From: Collinsella ihumii
Lineage (GTDB): Bacteria; Actinomycetota; Coriobacteriia; Coriobacteriales; Coriobacteriaceae
Length of the DNA stretch: 64,000 nt
Direction of reading: 5' to 3'
Assembly: GCF_900046475.1 (NCBI RefSeq)
Contig: NZ_FCOU01000010.1
Span: 115,223-179,222, forward strand
Of this stretch, positions 51,891 to 61,508 are shown one piece after another; position 1 is the stretch's first letter, and every line of letters begins with the position of its first letter. The notes under the pieces were generated by a model, which was not told where the DNA came from, did no database searches, and saw only the letters and a program-made list of their open reading frames with translations. The position numbers and the translations under genes are program-made.

Positions 51891-53110
51891 TAAGAAAGCA
51901 GAAAGCGCCCCAGCTCCTTGCGGCTGTTCACGCCGAGCTTCTTCAGGGACTTGGAGATGCACTCCTTCACGCGATTCACCGAGATGCCCATGTGCGCCGC
52001 GATCTCGGCGTTGCTCCACCCGCGCGAGGCGAGCATGCAGGCGGCGAACTCGGTGGTGGTGAGGTTGTCGGCAACGTCGTCGCCGGTAACGGGGTTGTGC
52101 ACGCGCCGCCAGCCGGCCGAGAACCGGTAGGTGATGTCGATGATGCGGCGGAAGTCGTCGGGCCAGCCCGGCTTGATGACCGCCTCGAGCATGCCGCCGA
52201 GAAGCCCGTGGTGCTCACCCAGCGGCTCGATCAGGCCGTCGGGGCGGGCGAGCCCCCACGCCGCCAGCAGGTGCTCGCGGGCCTCGTCCGCGCGGCGCTG
52301 CGCCATGAGGTCCATGACGGCCACAAGATGCAGGTAGATGGCGGGGATGGGATAGACGTCGTCCTGCATGGCGAAGGCGCCCAGCACCATGCCCAGGCTC
52401 GTCTGGTACTCACCCTCCAGATAGAGGCGGTGCGCCTGCACGTAGCAGGCGAAGAGCCGAAGGCCCGGCGGCAGGAGGGGTAGCGCCTCGCCCGCGGGCG
52501 GCAGGCCCTCGGGCTCGGGGATGTGCAGAAGCACGCTCGCCGTGCGCGCCACGAAGGACGCGGCGGCGGTCATCTCAAGAGAGGTCCCCCCCCCGATGGG
52601 TTTCTCGATGCCGGCGCGGGCGCGCGCGAGGGTAGCGCGGGCGTAGTTGATGCGGTCGAGGGCGAGGCTCGCGTACGCGCAGATGAGGCAGGCCGAAAGG
52701 CGCGCTCCCGCGTCCTCGCTCGTAAGGAGCGAGCGTGCGAGGGCGGCCGCCTGCGCGGCGTCGCCGGTGAAGTAGGCGAGCTCCGCCAGCGCCACGTCGC
52801 GGCGCGGACCCTCGGGAAGCGACTCGGCGTACTCGCGGGCATGGCCGGGGGCAAAGGGCGCGTTCATGAGGGGCATGAGGGTGTCGCACGACCCCTGCCG
52901 GCGCCGGGGCATCAGGGGCCCCTCATCTTCAAGAGCCGCTTCTTTGCGGGAACGCCGCAGGTCAGCAGGCCTGACGGCACCCGCGGGCACAAGCCAGGTG
53001 CGACCCGAGCGCTCAGCGCCGGGAATGCGCCCGCGCGAGCACATGAGCTGCACGGCGCGCGGCGTCACGCGCCAGCGACGCGCCGCCTCCGAGGCCGAGA
53101 TGAACTCCAT
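51890..53110 (-). CDS. two-HTH transcriptional regulator (excisionase-type N-terminus, LuxR-type C-terminus)
   Basis: 406 residues. Residues 1-50 (FISASEAARRWRVTPRAVQLMCSRGRIPGAERSG) look like a MerR/excisionase winged HTH. A helical, TPR-like middle of about 250 residues follows. The C-terminus (TTEFAACMLASRGWSNAEIAAHMGISVNRVKECISKSLKKLGV) is a LuxR/GerE HTH. ATG at 53110. No sensor domain or partner gene is evident. Targets unknown. Confidence 0.8.
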   Translation of the reverse strand: MEFISASEAARRWRVTPRAVQLMCSRGRIPGAERSGRTWLVPAGAVRPADLRRSRKEAALEDEGPLMPRRRQGSCDTLMPLMNAPFAPGHAREYAESLPEGPRRDVALAELAYFTGDAAQAAALARSLLTSEDAGARLSACLICAYASLALDRINYARATLARARAGIEKPIGGGTSLEMTAAASFVARTASVLLHIPEPEGLPPAGEALPLLPPGLRLFACYVQAHRLYLEGEYQTSLGMVLGAFAMQDDVYPIPAIYLHLVAVMDLMAQRRADEAREHLLAAWGLARPDGLIEPLGEHHGLLGGMLEAVIKPGWPDDFRRIIDITYRFSAGWRRVHNPVTGDDVADNLTTTEFAACMLASRGWSNAEIAAHMGISVNRVKECISKSLKKLGVNSRKELGRFLLS

Positions 53111-53336
53111 ATGGCACCCCCATTCCTACACAGCGATAGCTTACCGGAGCTTCGAAGGCCCGATTCTTCGTTCGAGCGAAGGTTTGAGCGAGGTTTCCGG
53201 AAAGTTTTTTGGGGCGGCGTGAGCCTGTGAAGGCGTTGACCGGTTGCCTTTGCGCCGGACGCTCCTTGATCGACACCGCACGCTCGGGCCGCACCGGCGT
53301 ACCACAGCGTTTTCCAGACCGGACAAGCTGAGCGAT

Positions 53337-53417
53337 ATGACACAAAATGGGCAGTTTGGCACGCTAAAGAGGGTCAATAAAGGCTCTTAGCGTGCCAAAC
53401 TGCCCATTTTGTGTCAT
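53337..53417. repeat. near-perfect 34-bp inverted repeat
   Basis: Arms 53337-53371 and 53384-53417 are complementary except for one extra A, around a 12-nt loop. Each arm begins ATGACACAAAATGGGCAG. In the gap between the regulator and the antitoxin gene; nothing else is recognised there. Confidence 0.8.
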
Positions 53418-53537
53418 CGGCCTCTCCCCCGCCCCTCCCGGATGCTGAATTTGAATTTGAAATACATGGTGCTGGCCGGCCTATCTCCCAACTATGGGTA
53501 TGAAATGGGATAACTGTCCCATGATGGAGAACTCTCT

Positions 53538-53840
53538 ATGACCATACTTCCGATGAAAGAACTGAAGGACACCGCCGGCATCACCCGGCGGTGCGAGGAA
53601 GAAAACGAGCCCATCCACATCACCAAGAACGGCTATGACTGCTTGGTGGTGATGATTTCCAAGACGTTCGAGAAGTACGACCGCGCCCTGAAGCAGGCGG
53701 CGCAGCGCGAACTAGACAGGCAGCGTTACTTCGATGAGCTCGTTTCTGATATAGAGGCCGGTTTTGAAGACATCGCTGCGGGACGAACCGCCGACGCATT
53801 CGAATCCCTTGCGGCGCTGAGGGAAAAACATGGCCTATAG
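53538..53840 (+). CDS. Phd/YefM-type antitoxin
   Basis: 100 residues. The N-terminus PMKELKDTAGITRRCEEENEPIHITKNGYDCLVVM is the DNA-binding Phd/YefM fold; the longer C-terminal half is the toxin-neutralising region. It overlaps the following RelE-type reading frame by 11 nt, the usual order. Full length, but its partner is truncated. Confidence 0.85.
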   Translation: MTILPMKELKDTAGITRRCEEENEPIHITKNGYDCLVVMISKTFEKYDRALKQAAQRELDRQRYFDELVSDIEAGFEDIAAGRTADAFESLAALREKHGL

Positions 53841-54078
53841 CATCCATCACACCGCGCGGTTCAACGAGCAGATCGAGGGCACGGTCGAATACCTGTTGCA
53901 TGCCCTCTGCAGCCCTCAGGCGGCAAAATCGCTTCTCGACGAATACGAACGAGCACTCCAGCTTATTCGGAATACGCACGCGGCCTCCCGTCCTGCTTTG
54001 ACGGGAGGCCGCCTAACTCATAGGGCGCCGTCGTCTCGCGGGGCGACGGCGCCCCTGTGCCGACAGGGGCGCTCGTGA
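53830..54078 (+). pseudogene. RelE/ParE-type toxin, truncated after about 48 residues
   Basis: MAYSIHHTARFNEQIEGTVEYLLHAL... AAKSLLDEYERALQLIRNT is a ParE/RelE N-terminus. From about 53980 the frame runs into the hairpins that terminate the opposite gene, so the catalytic C-terminal half is lost. Confidence 0.75.
53983..54073 (-). terminator. three hairpins downstream of the SLH protease gene
   Basis: GCGGCCTCCCGT / ACGGGAGGCCGC (53983-54013), GGGCGCCGTCG / CGACGGCGCCC (54026-54056) and GCGCCCCTGT / ACAGGGGCGC (54049-54072); the last two overlap and are mutually exclusive. They sit just after the stop at 54079 on the minus strand. Confidence 0.7.
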
Positions 54079-56601
54079 TTATCCCTCAACCAGCGCGCCG
54101 GCATCGACGGCGTTCAGCATCATGGCCGCCATCTCGGCACGCGTGATGTCGCGTACGGCATCGAGCGTGCGCGTGCCGTCCTCGCCCTCGACGCCGTTGA
54201 TCACGCCGGCCTCGACCGCCCAGGCGACGGCCGGGCGCGCCCAATCGGACACGCCGTCGCCGTCCACATAGCCATCGAGCACCGAGGTGTCCTGTTCGGA
54301 GAGGTCAGCGCCGGCCGCGTTGGCGATGATGCAGGCGAACTGCTCGCGCGTGAGCGGATCGCCCACGCCGAACTTGTCGGAGCCGTCGTACCCGTTGATG
54401 AGCTCGCTCGCAACGACCCAGTTGACCGCGTTGGAGTACCACTCGTCCTGGGCGACATCGGAGCGGTCGGCAGCCGGCGCGTCCGTGGCGCCCTCGCCCA
54501 GCGCGTTCCACATGACCATGGCGGCCTGCTCGCGCGTGAGCTTGTGCTCGGGACCGAACGTGCCGTCGCCGTAGCCGCCCATGAAGCCGAGCTCGCTCGC
54601 GCGGATGACTTCGTCGTGGTACCAAGCGTCTGCCGGCACGTCGGTATACGGTTCATCGACCGGCACGGCGTACGCCTTGATGGAGGGGTTGTCGAAATCG
54701 ATGACGCCGCCCAGCGCTTCCGACGCCTCCTCGGCCGCGTCGGACCAGTCCACCCAATCACCCTCGGCCATCATGAAGCTCTCGCCGTCGTTCACGACGC
54801 CCTTAAAATATCCCGGCACCTGCAGCTGGACGGCATCGTGGGTCGCCGTGGCGAGCCACTCCTCCTTCGTGGCGAGATAGGCGTCGACCTCCTCGTCGGT
54901 AGCGTCAGGATGCTCCGCACGGTACTCCGTCGTCAGCTGGTTGACGAGCTGGCTCCTCAAGGCATGCGTGGACTCCTCCTGCTGCTCCAGCTGGCTGATG
55001 GCCAGGTCCCGGTAGGCGTCGTTGAATGCGGCCTGCGCGAGGATGTAATAGCCGTCGGGGCCCTGCATGGTCACGACCACCGAGAAGCGCTCGCCCTCGT
55101 CGAAGTGCAGCTTGGCTCGGTCGGCCTCGGGAATCGTGGCCAGATGGTATCCACCGAACTCGTAGGTCTCCTCGAGCGTCAGCGCCAGCTCGCCATCGGT
55201 GGGATCGGCGGCATCGTCGGCAAGGCGGTACACCTCGTAGGTCACCTTGGTCTGCGGCGTGGAGGTCTCGCACGAAAGGCTCGTCAGGTCCTGCGGCTCG
55301 GCAGCGGTGAACACGTTGGCCACGCTCGCCTTGCCGTCATAGGGCACGGCGTTCGCCTGCTCCGTCGGCAAGTAATCGTACTGGTTGACGATGTACTGAC
55401 CGTTTTGGTCCGTCTCGCGCCCGGTCAAATCGAAGTCGAAGGCCTCGACCGTCACGATGGACTGGTCGTAATACGATAGGTAGAAATAGCCGTTGTCACC
55501 CCATGCGAACTTGTTGGGGAACTCCCCGTCCGCAGAGCCCCAGCTGTTCTTGACGATCCATGCGCCATCTGCAGGGGGCTGGTGCCCCGCGTTGAAGTTC
55601 TCCTTGGAATAGGAGTCATCCCAGCCCACGATGGTCACCATGTGGTTGAGCGAAGCCGGCTCATAGGTGTAATGCGCCCAGGTATCGGTGTTGATGTAGG
55701 TGTTCTCCGATACCTGGCCGGGCATGGACTGATCGCCATGGAAGCTGATGGCCAGGGCGCGCCCCGCGAGGATCTGCTCCTTCATCGCAGTCGTGGCCAG
55801 CTCGTTGTACGTATACGTATAGGAGGTGCCGTCGCTGCTCAGCGTCGCGGGCGAGGGCAGGATGAACGACTCCTCGAGCGCGGCGACGGATGTGCCCCTC
55901 AGGCTCTCGGCAAGCGACCAGGTGCCCTGATCGGACCAGAATACGCCGCTCGGGTCCACAATCCCCTCGTCGTTTTGGTACGGCGCGTCCGATTCGAGCA
56001 CCGGACCGATGCCGCTCGAGAACAGAGACGTCGCATACGTCGAGTATCCGCTCCTGTTGTATGTGGCGTTTTCCAGCGGGTACCCCAGGAGGTCCTCCGC
56101 CAGGGTGGGGTCATAGAGCGCATCCGTCTCGGTCAGCGCGTTGTAGCCGCCCTCGCCGCCCTGGTTGTCGTAGTTGCCGTCGCCCACGGGAATATGGTTG
56201 GAGGTGAAGTAGGCCAGATGGCGCTCGGAGAGGTCAAACCCGGTATCGGCGTACGTCTGGCCGGCCTCGGACAGGATGCTCGTCTCGGATGCCGCGATCG
56301 CCCCGAAGCCCCAGCACGTCCCCCAGGGATTCTGGAACTTGACGGGCGTCACCACGCCGAGGTCTCGCAGGTCGTACTTTGAGGGCAGAGCGTCTTTGGC
56401 CGTCTGCAGGCGGATGGTATCGGCGTTCGCGCTGAAGCTGTAGGCCTCGTTCGTCCTTGCCGCAAGCTCGCGGTCCACGTCGAGCCCCAGCGCGGGCTGG
56501 GCCGTCACGCCGAGCGCCGCCGTGGCGACGCCCAGCGCAAGCGCACCGCGCAGGATCACAGAACGGGTATGTTCCTTCCAATAACTGACCGGATGCATCA
56601 T
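54079..56601 (-). CDS. secreted papain-like cysteine protease with SLH domains
   Basis: 840 residues. Signal peptide to about residue 39 (VILRGALALGVATAALGVTAQPALG). The C1 peptidase has the catalytic Cys96 in NPWGTCWGFGA, His in LNHMVTIVGWDD and Asn in WIVKNSWGS. A lectin-like beta domain follows (about 430-560). The C-terminus has three SLH repeats (YTDVPADAWYHDEVIRASELG, GGYGDGTFGPEHKLTREQAA and so on) that bind cell-wall polymer. ATG at 56601 follows GGAAGG. Likely a surface-attached protease acting on host or self proteins. Confidence 0.93.
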   Translation of the reverse strand: MMHPVSYWKEHTRSVILRGALALGVATAALGVTAQPALGLDVDRELAARTNEAYSFSANADTIRLQTAKDALPSKYDLRDLGVVTPVKFQNPWGTCWGFGAIAASETSILSEAGQTYADTGFDLSERHLAYFTSNHIPVGDGNYDNQGGEGGYNALTETDALYDPTLAEDLLGYPLENATYNRSGYSTYATSLFSSGIGPVLESDAPYQNDEGIVDPSGVFWSDQGTWSLAESLRGTSVAALEESFILPSPATLSSDGTSYTYTYNELATTAMKEQILAGRALAISFHGDQSMPGQVSENTYINTDTWAHYTYEPASLNHMVTIVGWDDSYSKENFNAGHQPPADGAWIVKNSWGSADGEFPNKFAWGDNGYFYLSYYDQSIVTVEAFDFDLTGRETDQNGQYIVNQYDYLPTEQANAVPYDGKASVANVFTAAEPQDLTSLSCETSTPQTKVTYEVYRLADDAADPTDGELALTLEETYEFGGYHLATIPEADRAKLHFDEGERFSVVVTMQGPDGYYILAQAAFNDAYRDLAISQLEQQEESTHALRSQLVNQLTTEYRAEHPDATDEEVDAYLATKEEWLATATHDAVQLQVPGYFKGVVNDGESFMMAEGDWVDWSDAAEEASEALGGVIDFDNPSIKAYAVPVDEPYTDVPADAWYHDEVIRASELGFMGGYGDGTFGPEHKLTREQAAMVMWNALGEGATDAPAADRSDVAQDEWYSNAVNWVVASELINGYDGSDKFGVGDPLTREQFACIIANAAGADLSEQDTSVLDGYVDGDGVSDWARPAVAWAVEAGVINGVEGEDGTRTLDAVRDITRAEMAAMMLNAVDAGALVEG

Positions 56602-56792
56602 GCTGGCCTTCCTTCCTCTCAACCAAGCAGCAGCCCAGATGGAAACACGGTCTTCCCATCTTAGCAAACGGTTGTCATCGGAATGAAAAGCGAGCCTGTC
56701 GGTCGCATATCCGCTCCGAACGGCGCGTCGGACACGGCGATGCGGCAGCGCGACCAAGGATGGGTTGAAACGAACCCGTCCCCAAACAACCC

Positions 56793-56828
56793 AAAAAAAC
56801 GCTCCGGCACGCAAGCGCGCCGGAGCGT
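56793..56828 (-). terminator. terminator of the DUF1846 gene
   Basis: CGCTCCGGC / GCCGGAGCG stem around a 10-nt loop, followed on the minus strand by TTTTTTT. Confidence 0.88.
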
Positions 56829-56853
56829 CATGTCATCATAGAACAGAGCGCCC

Positions 56854-58335
56854 TTAGCGGTGATACATCCCGGCGCGCTCGTATTTGGGCTCGCAGCACA
56901 CGTTGATGCCGAGCTTGCGGTAGAGCTCCTCGTCGGTGGCGGAGATGATCACCGAGAAGAACGCGTCGCAGCCGCGCAGCTTCTTCAGCCCCTCGAGCAC
57001 GCGCGCGGCAACCTCGCTCGTAGCCGAGGTGATGGACAGCGCGATGAGCGTCTCGTCGGAATGCAGGCGCGGGTTCACGCTGCCCAGACGGCGGGTCTTG
57101 AGGCGCTGGATGGGCTCGATGGCGTCATCGGAGATGACCTCGAGCTCCATGTCCACGCCCGTCACGGCCTTGAGGGCGTTCATGAGCAGCGAGCTGGCCG
57201 CGCCCAGGCGCGCGGAGGTCTTGCCCGTCACGACGGAGCCGTCGGGCATCACCATGGCGCCCGCAGGGGAGCCGGTGGTCTGCTCCTTCAGCAGCGCGGC
57301 GGAGCGGGCGGGCGAGAAGTCCTTGTCCACCCCCGCCTTCTTCATGATGCTCTTCAGGCGCGCGACCTGCTCGGTGCCGGCGCCGGTGCGCTTGACCTGC
57401 TCGACGGCCGTGAAATAGCGGCGCACGATCTCCATCTTGGCCGCCTCGCGGCACGCCTCGTCGTCCACGATGGCATAGCCCGCCATGTTGACACCCATGT
57501 CCGTGGGGCTCTGGTAGGGGCTCTCCCCCATGATCTTCTCCATGAGGGACTTGACCACGGGGAACGCCTCGACGTCGCGGTTGTAGTTGACCGTCGTCTT
57601 GCCGTAGGCCTCGAGGTGGAACGGGTCGATGATGTTGGAGTCGTCCAGGTCGACCGTCGCCGCCTCGTAGGCGATGTTGACGGGGTGGGACAGCGGGAGG
57701 TTCCAGATGGGGAACGTCTCGAACTTGGCGTAGCCGGCGTTCACGCCGCGCTTGTGCTCGTGATAGAGCTGCGACAGGCAGGTGGCGAGCTTGCCCGAGC
57801 CGGGGCCGGGGGCCGTCACGACCACGAGCGGGCGCGAGGTCTCGATGTAGTCGTTCTTGCCGTACCCCTCGTCGGACACGACCAGGTCGATGTCGTGGGG
57901 ATAGCCCTCGATGGGATAATGCAGGTAGCAGGTGATGCCCAGGTCCTCGAGGCGGCGGCGGAACAGGTCGGCCGTGGGCTGGCCCGCGTACTGCGTGAGC
58001 ACGACGGAGCTCACCAGGAACCCGTAGCCGCGGAAGATATCGGTCAGGCGCAGGACGTCCTCGTCGTAGGTGATGCCCAGGTCGCTGCGCGCGCGGTTCT
58101 TCTCGATGTCGTTCGCGTTGATGGCGATGACGATCTCCACGTCGTCCGACAGGCTCTTGAGCATGCGGAACTTGCTGTCGGGCTCGAAGCCGGGAAGCAC
58201 GCGGCTCGCGTGGTAGTCGTCGAAGAGCTTGCCGCCGAATTCCAGATACAACTTGCCGCCAAACTGAGCGATGCGCTCCTTGATGTGTTCCGCTTGCAGG
58301 CTGATGTACTTCTCGTTATCGAATCCCTGGCGCAT
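56854..58335 (-). CDS. DUF1846 family protein
   Basis: 493 residues, typical family length. Starts GFDNEKYISLQAEHIKERI and contains KLYLEFGGKLFDDYHASRVLPGF, VVVTAPGPGSGKLATCLSQL (a P-loop-like segment) and VGVNMAGYAIVDDEACREA. Structures of the family show a phosphoribosyl- or kinase-like fold, but no reaction is established. Monocistronic with its own terminator. Confidence 0.93.
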   Translation of the reverse strand: MRQGFDNEKYISLQAEHIKERIAQFGGKLYLEFGGKLFDDYHASRVLPGFEPDSKFRMLKSLSDDVEIVIAINANDIEKNRARSDLGITYDEDVLRLTDIFRGYGFLVSSVVLTQYAGQPTADLFRRRLEDLGITCYLHYPIEGYPHDIDLVVSDEGYGKNDYIETSRPLVVVTAPGPGSGKLATCLSQLYHEHKRGVNAGYAKFETFPIWNLPLSHPVNIAYEAATVDLDDSNIIDPFHLEAYGKTTVNYNRDVEAFPVVKSLMEKIMGESPYQSPTDMGVNMAGYAIVDDEACREAAKMEIVRRYFTAVEQVKRTGAGTEQVARLKSIMKKAGVDKDFSPARSAALLKEQTTGSPAGAMVMPDGSVVTGKTSARLGAASSLLMNALKAVTGVDMELEVISDDAIEPIQRLKTRRLGSVNPRLHSDETLIALSITSATSEVAARVLEGLKKLRGCDAFFSVIISATDEELYRKLGINVCCEPKYERAGMYHR

Positions 58336-58561
58336 TGGGCGGGGCTCCTCTCAGACGTCTGCTAGTGTGGCTCGGCCCGACGCCCGCTGGCGACAAGCCT
58401 GCCTAAGTATAGTCGAGACGCATGCCGCCGCCCGCCCGGCAGCGGAATCGGGCCGACAAAACACACGCCGTGCGCCGCGCGTGCGCCGCGCCGCACGCGT
58501 TTTGGCGGCGACGCCGTGAGTCGGGTGCGGCCGGTGGCCCCCTCAAGGGCGCCAAACGCAT

Positions 58562-58592
58562 GGGCCCTCCGGATGGATCCGAAGGGCCCATG
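58562..58592 (-). terminator. hairpin downstream of argF/arcB
   Basis: GGGCCCTTCGGAT / ATCCGGAGGGCCC with one mismatch, about 50 bp after the stop; no T tract on the minus strand. The region 58336-58561 shows no gene. Confidence 0.5.
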
Positions 58593-58642
58593 GGCAGTAC
58601 CGGTCGGTTGTTTTCACGGCGCCCGTCGCGGGCGCGCGGGCG

Positions 58643-59638
58643 CTATTTCAACGTCGCGTACATGACCGCCTTGATGGTGTGCATGCGGTTCTCGGCCTCA
58701 TCGAACACCTTGGACTGACGGGACTCGAACACCTCGTCGGTGACCTCCATCTCGGTGACGCCGAACTTGCTCGCGATATCGGCGCCGATGGTGGTGTTGG
58801 TGTCGTGGAAGCTCGGCAGGCAGTGCAAGAAGATCGCCGAGGGGTCCGCCAGCGCCATGAGCTGAGAGGTCACGCGATACGGCTCGAGCTGCTTGATGCG
58901 CTCGGCCCAGACCTCGTCGGGCTCGCCCATGGAGACCCACACGTCGGTGTAGATGACGTGCGCCCCGCGGCAGGCCGCCTCGGGGTCCTGCGTCAAGGTG
59001 ATGGTGCACCCGTTCTCCGCGGCGATCGGCGTGCAGGCGTCGATCACGTCGGAGGCGGGCATGCACTCGACCGGGCCGCATGCGACGAAGTTCATGCCGA
59101 GCTTGGCGCAGACGACCATGAGGGAGCGGGCCACGTTGTTCTTCGCGTCGCCCATGAACACCAGGGTCTTGCCCTTGATGTCGTAGTTGAAGTTCTCCTG
59201 AACGGTCAGGATGTCGGCGAGCATCTGGGTGGGATGCCACTGGTCGGTCAGGCCGTTCCACACCGGCACGCCGGACTTGGCGGCCAGCTCCTCGACGTCG
59301 GCCTGGTCGTAGCCGCGGAACTCGATGCCGTCGTACATGCGGCCGAGCACGCGCGCGGTGTCCTCGATGGACTCCTTCTTGCCCATCTGGGAACCGCTCG
59401 GGTCGAGATAGGTCACGCCCATGCCCAGATCCATCGCGCCCACCTCGAACGAGCAGCGGGTGCGCGTCGAGGTCTTCTGGAACAGCAGGACGATGTTTTT
59501 GCCCTCGAGATAGCGGTGCGGGGTGCCGGTGCGCTTGAGGTCCTTGAAGTTGCGCGCGAGCGCGAGCAGGTACTCGATCTCCTCGGTGGTGAAGTCGAGC
59601 AGCTTCAGAAAGCTGCGTCCGGAGAGGTTCACGCCCAT
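58643..59638 (-). CDS. arcB: ornithine carbamoyltransferase
   Basis: 331 residues. Motifs: KTSTRTRCSFEVGA (carbamoyl phosphate), DQWHPTQMLADILT, MVVCAKLGMNFV and the ornithine loop HCLPSFHD. Directly follows arcA (about 120 bp), which suggests the catabolic direction: citrulline plus phosphate to ornithine and carbamoyl phosphate. No carbamate kinase or arcD is visible in the window. ATG at 59638 follows AAAGGAGC. Confidence 0.93.
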   Translation of the reverse strand: MGVNLSGRSFLKLLDFTTEEIEYLLALARNFKDLKRTGTPHRYLEGKNIVLLFQKTSTRTRCSFEVGAMDLGMGVTYLDPSGSQMGKKESIEDTARVLGRMYDGIEFRGYDQADVEELAAKSGVPVWNGLTDQWHPTQMLADILTVQENFNYDIKGKTLVFMGDAKNNVARSLMVVCAKLGMNFVACGPVECMPASDVIDACTPIAAENGCTITLTQDPEAACRGAHVIYTDVWVSMGEPDEVWAERIKQLEPYRVTSQLMALADPSAIFLHCLPSFHDTNTTIGADIASKFGVTEMEVTDEVFESRQSKVFDEAENRMHTIKAVMYATLK

Positions 59639-59759
59639 GAAGGCTCCTTTCGGTCATGTTCCTGTGGCCGGTCTCCCCGGCGCAATCATCCATGTAGTAT
59701 GAGGTCCGCCTGTTTCGAAACGATAAACCGCGAGGCGGGCGAACCGAGAGCGCGGCGTC

Positions 59760-61010
59760 TCAGCCCGTCGGGAGGTCGTCGCGCCAGAAGGGCATGCTCA
59801 TGCACCTCGGGCCTCCGCGGCCGCGCGACAGCTCGGCGGACGGGATCACCAGCAGGTCCATGCCCTCTTTGTACAGCACGTCGTTCGTCACGGTGTTGCG
59901 CGCGTAGACGCAGATCTTGCCCGGGGCCACCGCCAGCGTGTTGGAGGCGTCGCTCCACTGCTCGCGCGCCGCGGCGATGGGGTCCCCGCCGCCGCACGGG
60001 ATGAGCTTCACCTGGTCGATGCCCAAAGCGCCCGCCAGGATGTGCTCGAGCGTGTCGTTGATCTCGCGGATGGAGACCTCCCCCGAGCGTACGGACGGCG
60101 TCAGCTCGAACACGCGCAGGGTCTCCATGATGGCCGGGTAGATCGTGAACTTGTCGACGTCGATCTGGGTGAAGACCGTGTCGAGATGCATGAAGGCGCG
60201 CGAGTTGGGGATCTCGAACGCCAGGATGCGGTCGACCTTGGAGTCGGAGTCCCAGAACATGTTCTGCGCCATGACGTCGATCGCGGCCGCCTGCGTGCGC
60301 TGCGAGATGCCCACGGCGATGGTGTGCTCGTTGATGTTCAGCACGTCGCCGCCCTCGGCATGGAACGAGGCGTCGCGACGGAAGTACAGCGTCGTGTCCT
60401 TGTAGTCGGGATGGTACTTGAAGAGGTACTTGCCGTAGATGGTCTCGCGATTGCGCGTGGCGGAGTACATGCGGTTGAGGTTCACGCCGGTTCCGATGAC
60501 GGCGAACGGGTCGCGCGTGAAGTACAGGTTGGGCATCGGGTCGATGGCGAGGTTGGTCTCGCTCTCGACGCGCGACACCGCGTCGAGCGGCAGCGAGCGC
60601 ACGAGCGGCAGGTCGATCTCGTCTTTGGTGAGGCCCGCCATGGTCTTCTTCACGAACTCGCGGTTGTCGGCGATGGCTCCCAGGCGCTCGCGGATGGCGG
60701 CGGGCAGGATCTTGCCCTTGATGCCGGCCTCGGCGAGGTACTGGTCCAGGAACTCCTCGCGGGCGGAGGGCATGGCGTCGAATGCCTCGGCGACGAGGTC
60801 CTCGAGGTAGACGACCTCGACCCCCTGGTCGCGCAGGGTCTGGGCGAACGCATCGTGCTCGGCCTGCGCGTCCTCCAGAAACGGGACGTCCTCGAACAGG
60901 AGCCTGTCGAGCTCGCTCGGCGGAAGATTGAGCAGCTCGTCGCCCGGCCTGTGCAAGCAGACACGCCGAAGCTGCCCGATCTCGTTCGGGACATGCAGAC
61001 CTTTCGCCAT
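59760..61010 (-). CDS. arcA: arginine deiminase
   Basis: 416 residues; arginine to citrulline plus ammonia. Guanidino-modifying fold: NEIGQLRRVCLHRPGDEL, FTRDPFAVIGTGVNLN, FHAEGGDVL (catalytic His/Glu), HLDTVFTQID and the nucleophile Cys in RGRGGPRCMSMPF. ATG at 61010 follows GGGTAGG; a longer frame lacks homology. Operon partner of arcB. Confidence 0.96.
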   Translation of the reverse strand: MAKGLHVPNEIGQLRRVCLHRPGDELLNLPPSELDRLLFEDVPFLEDAQAEHDAFAQTLRDQGVEVVYLEDLVAEAFDAMPSAREEFLDQYLAEAGIKGKILPAAIRERLGAIADNREFVKKTMAGLTKDEIDLPLVRSLPLDAVSRVESETNLAIDPMPNLYFTRDPFAVIGTGVNLNRMYSATRNRETIYGKYLFKYHPDYKDTTLYFRRDASFHAEGGDVLNINEHTIAVGISQRTQAAAIDVMAQNMFWDSDSKVDRILAFEIPNSRAFMHLDTVFTQIDVDKFTIYPAIMETLRVFELTPSVRSGEVSIREINDTLEHILAGALGIDQVKLIPCGGGDPIAAAREQWSDASNTLAVAPGKICVYARNTVTNDVLYKEGMDLLVIPSAELSRGRGGPRCMSMPFWRDDLPTG

Positions 61011-61210
61011 CGACCTACCCTTTCCGTGCGGGCCGCCGCGCAGCCCAGCCGCGCCCGCGTGCGCAGGCGCCGGTTCTCCACTCACAATCTTTTCGATTAT
61101 CTCACGTCTTTCCGAACGCGCCCAAACCTTGGATAAAACCCATATTACGCAAGCTGGGCTGGGCTGAACGGCGCGCGGGCCCCGGAACCTGGGGTGGTCC
61201 TGGGGACTCG

Positions 61211-61508
61211 GCGCCGCACGGTGGGGAAACCGCACCGCAAAACCCCAGGATAGAGGGGGTTGCTATATCTTGAAAACGAATATGGTATCAAATCGGCAAG
61301 TACGGGTTGGAAGCGGCCATATCTGACAAGCCTGTGACCTGCGGTTTCTTTGTCCACGCTGGTCCGGAAACCTTGGGAGGAACCCCGGATCCGCTCTAAT
61401 GAGGCCCTTATTGCCCGCGAATTGATACCAAATTCAAAATGAAGCGCCTGCGCACGTTGGTAAAAGGTTTTATCAACGTGCGGTTTCCCACCCGGACGGA
61501 TACAGCGC
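61211..61508 (-). repeat. structured intergenic repeat element, copy B
   Basis: Inverted, diverged copy of 14386-14674. The hairpin at 61452-61481 (GCACGTTGGTAAAA / TTTTATCAACGTGC) keeps pairing with a compensatory change relative to copy A; the inner pair GAATATGGTATCAAATC (61278) / AATTGATACCAAATTC (61420) is also kept. The rest of the gap to 61783 shows no gene. Confidence 0.75.
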
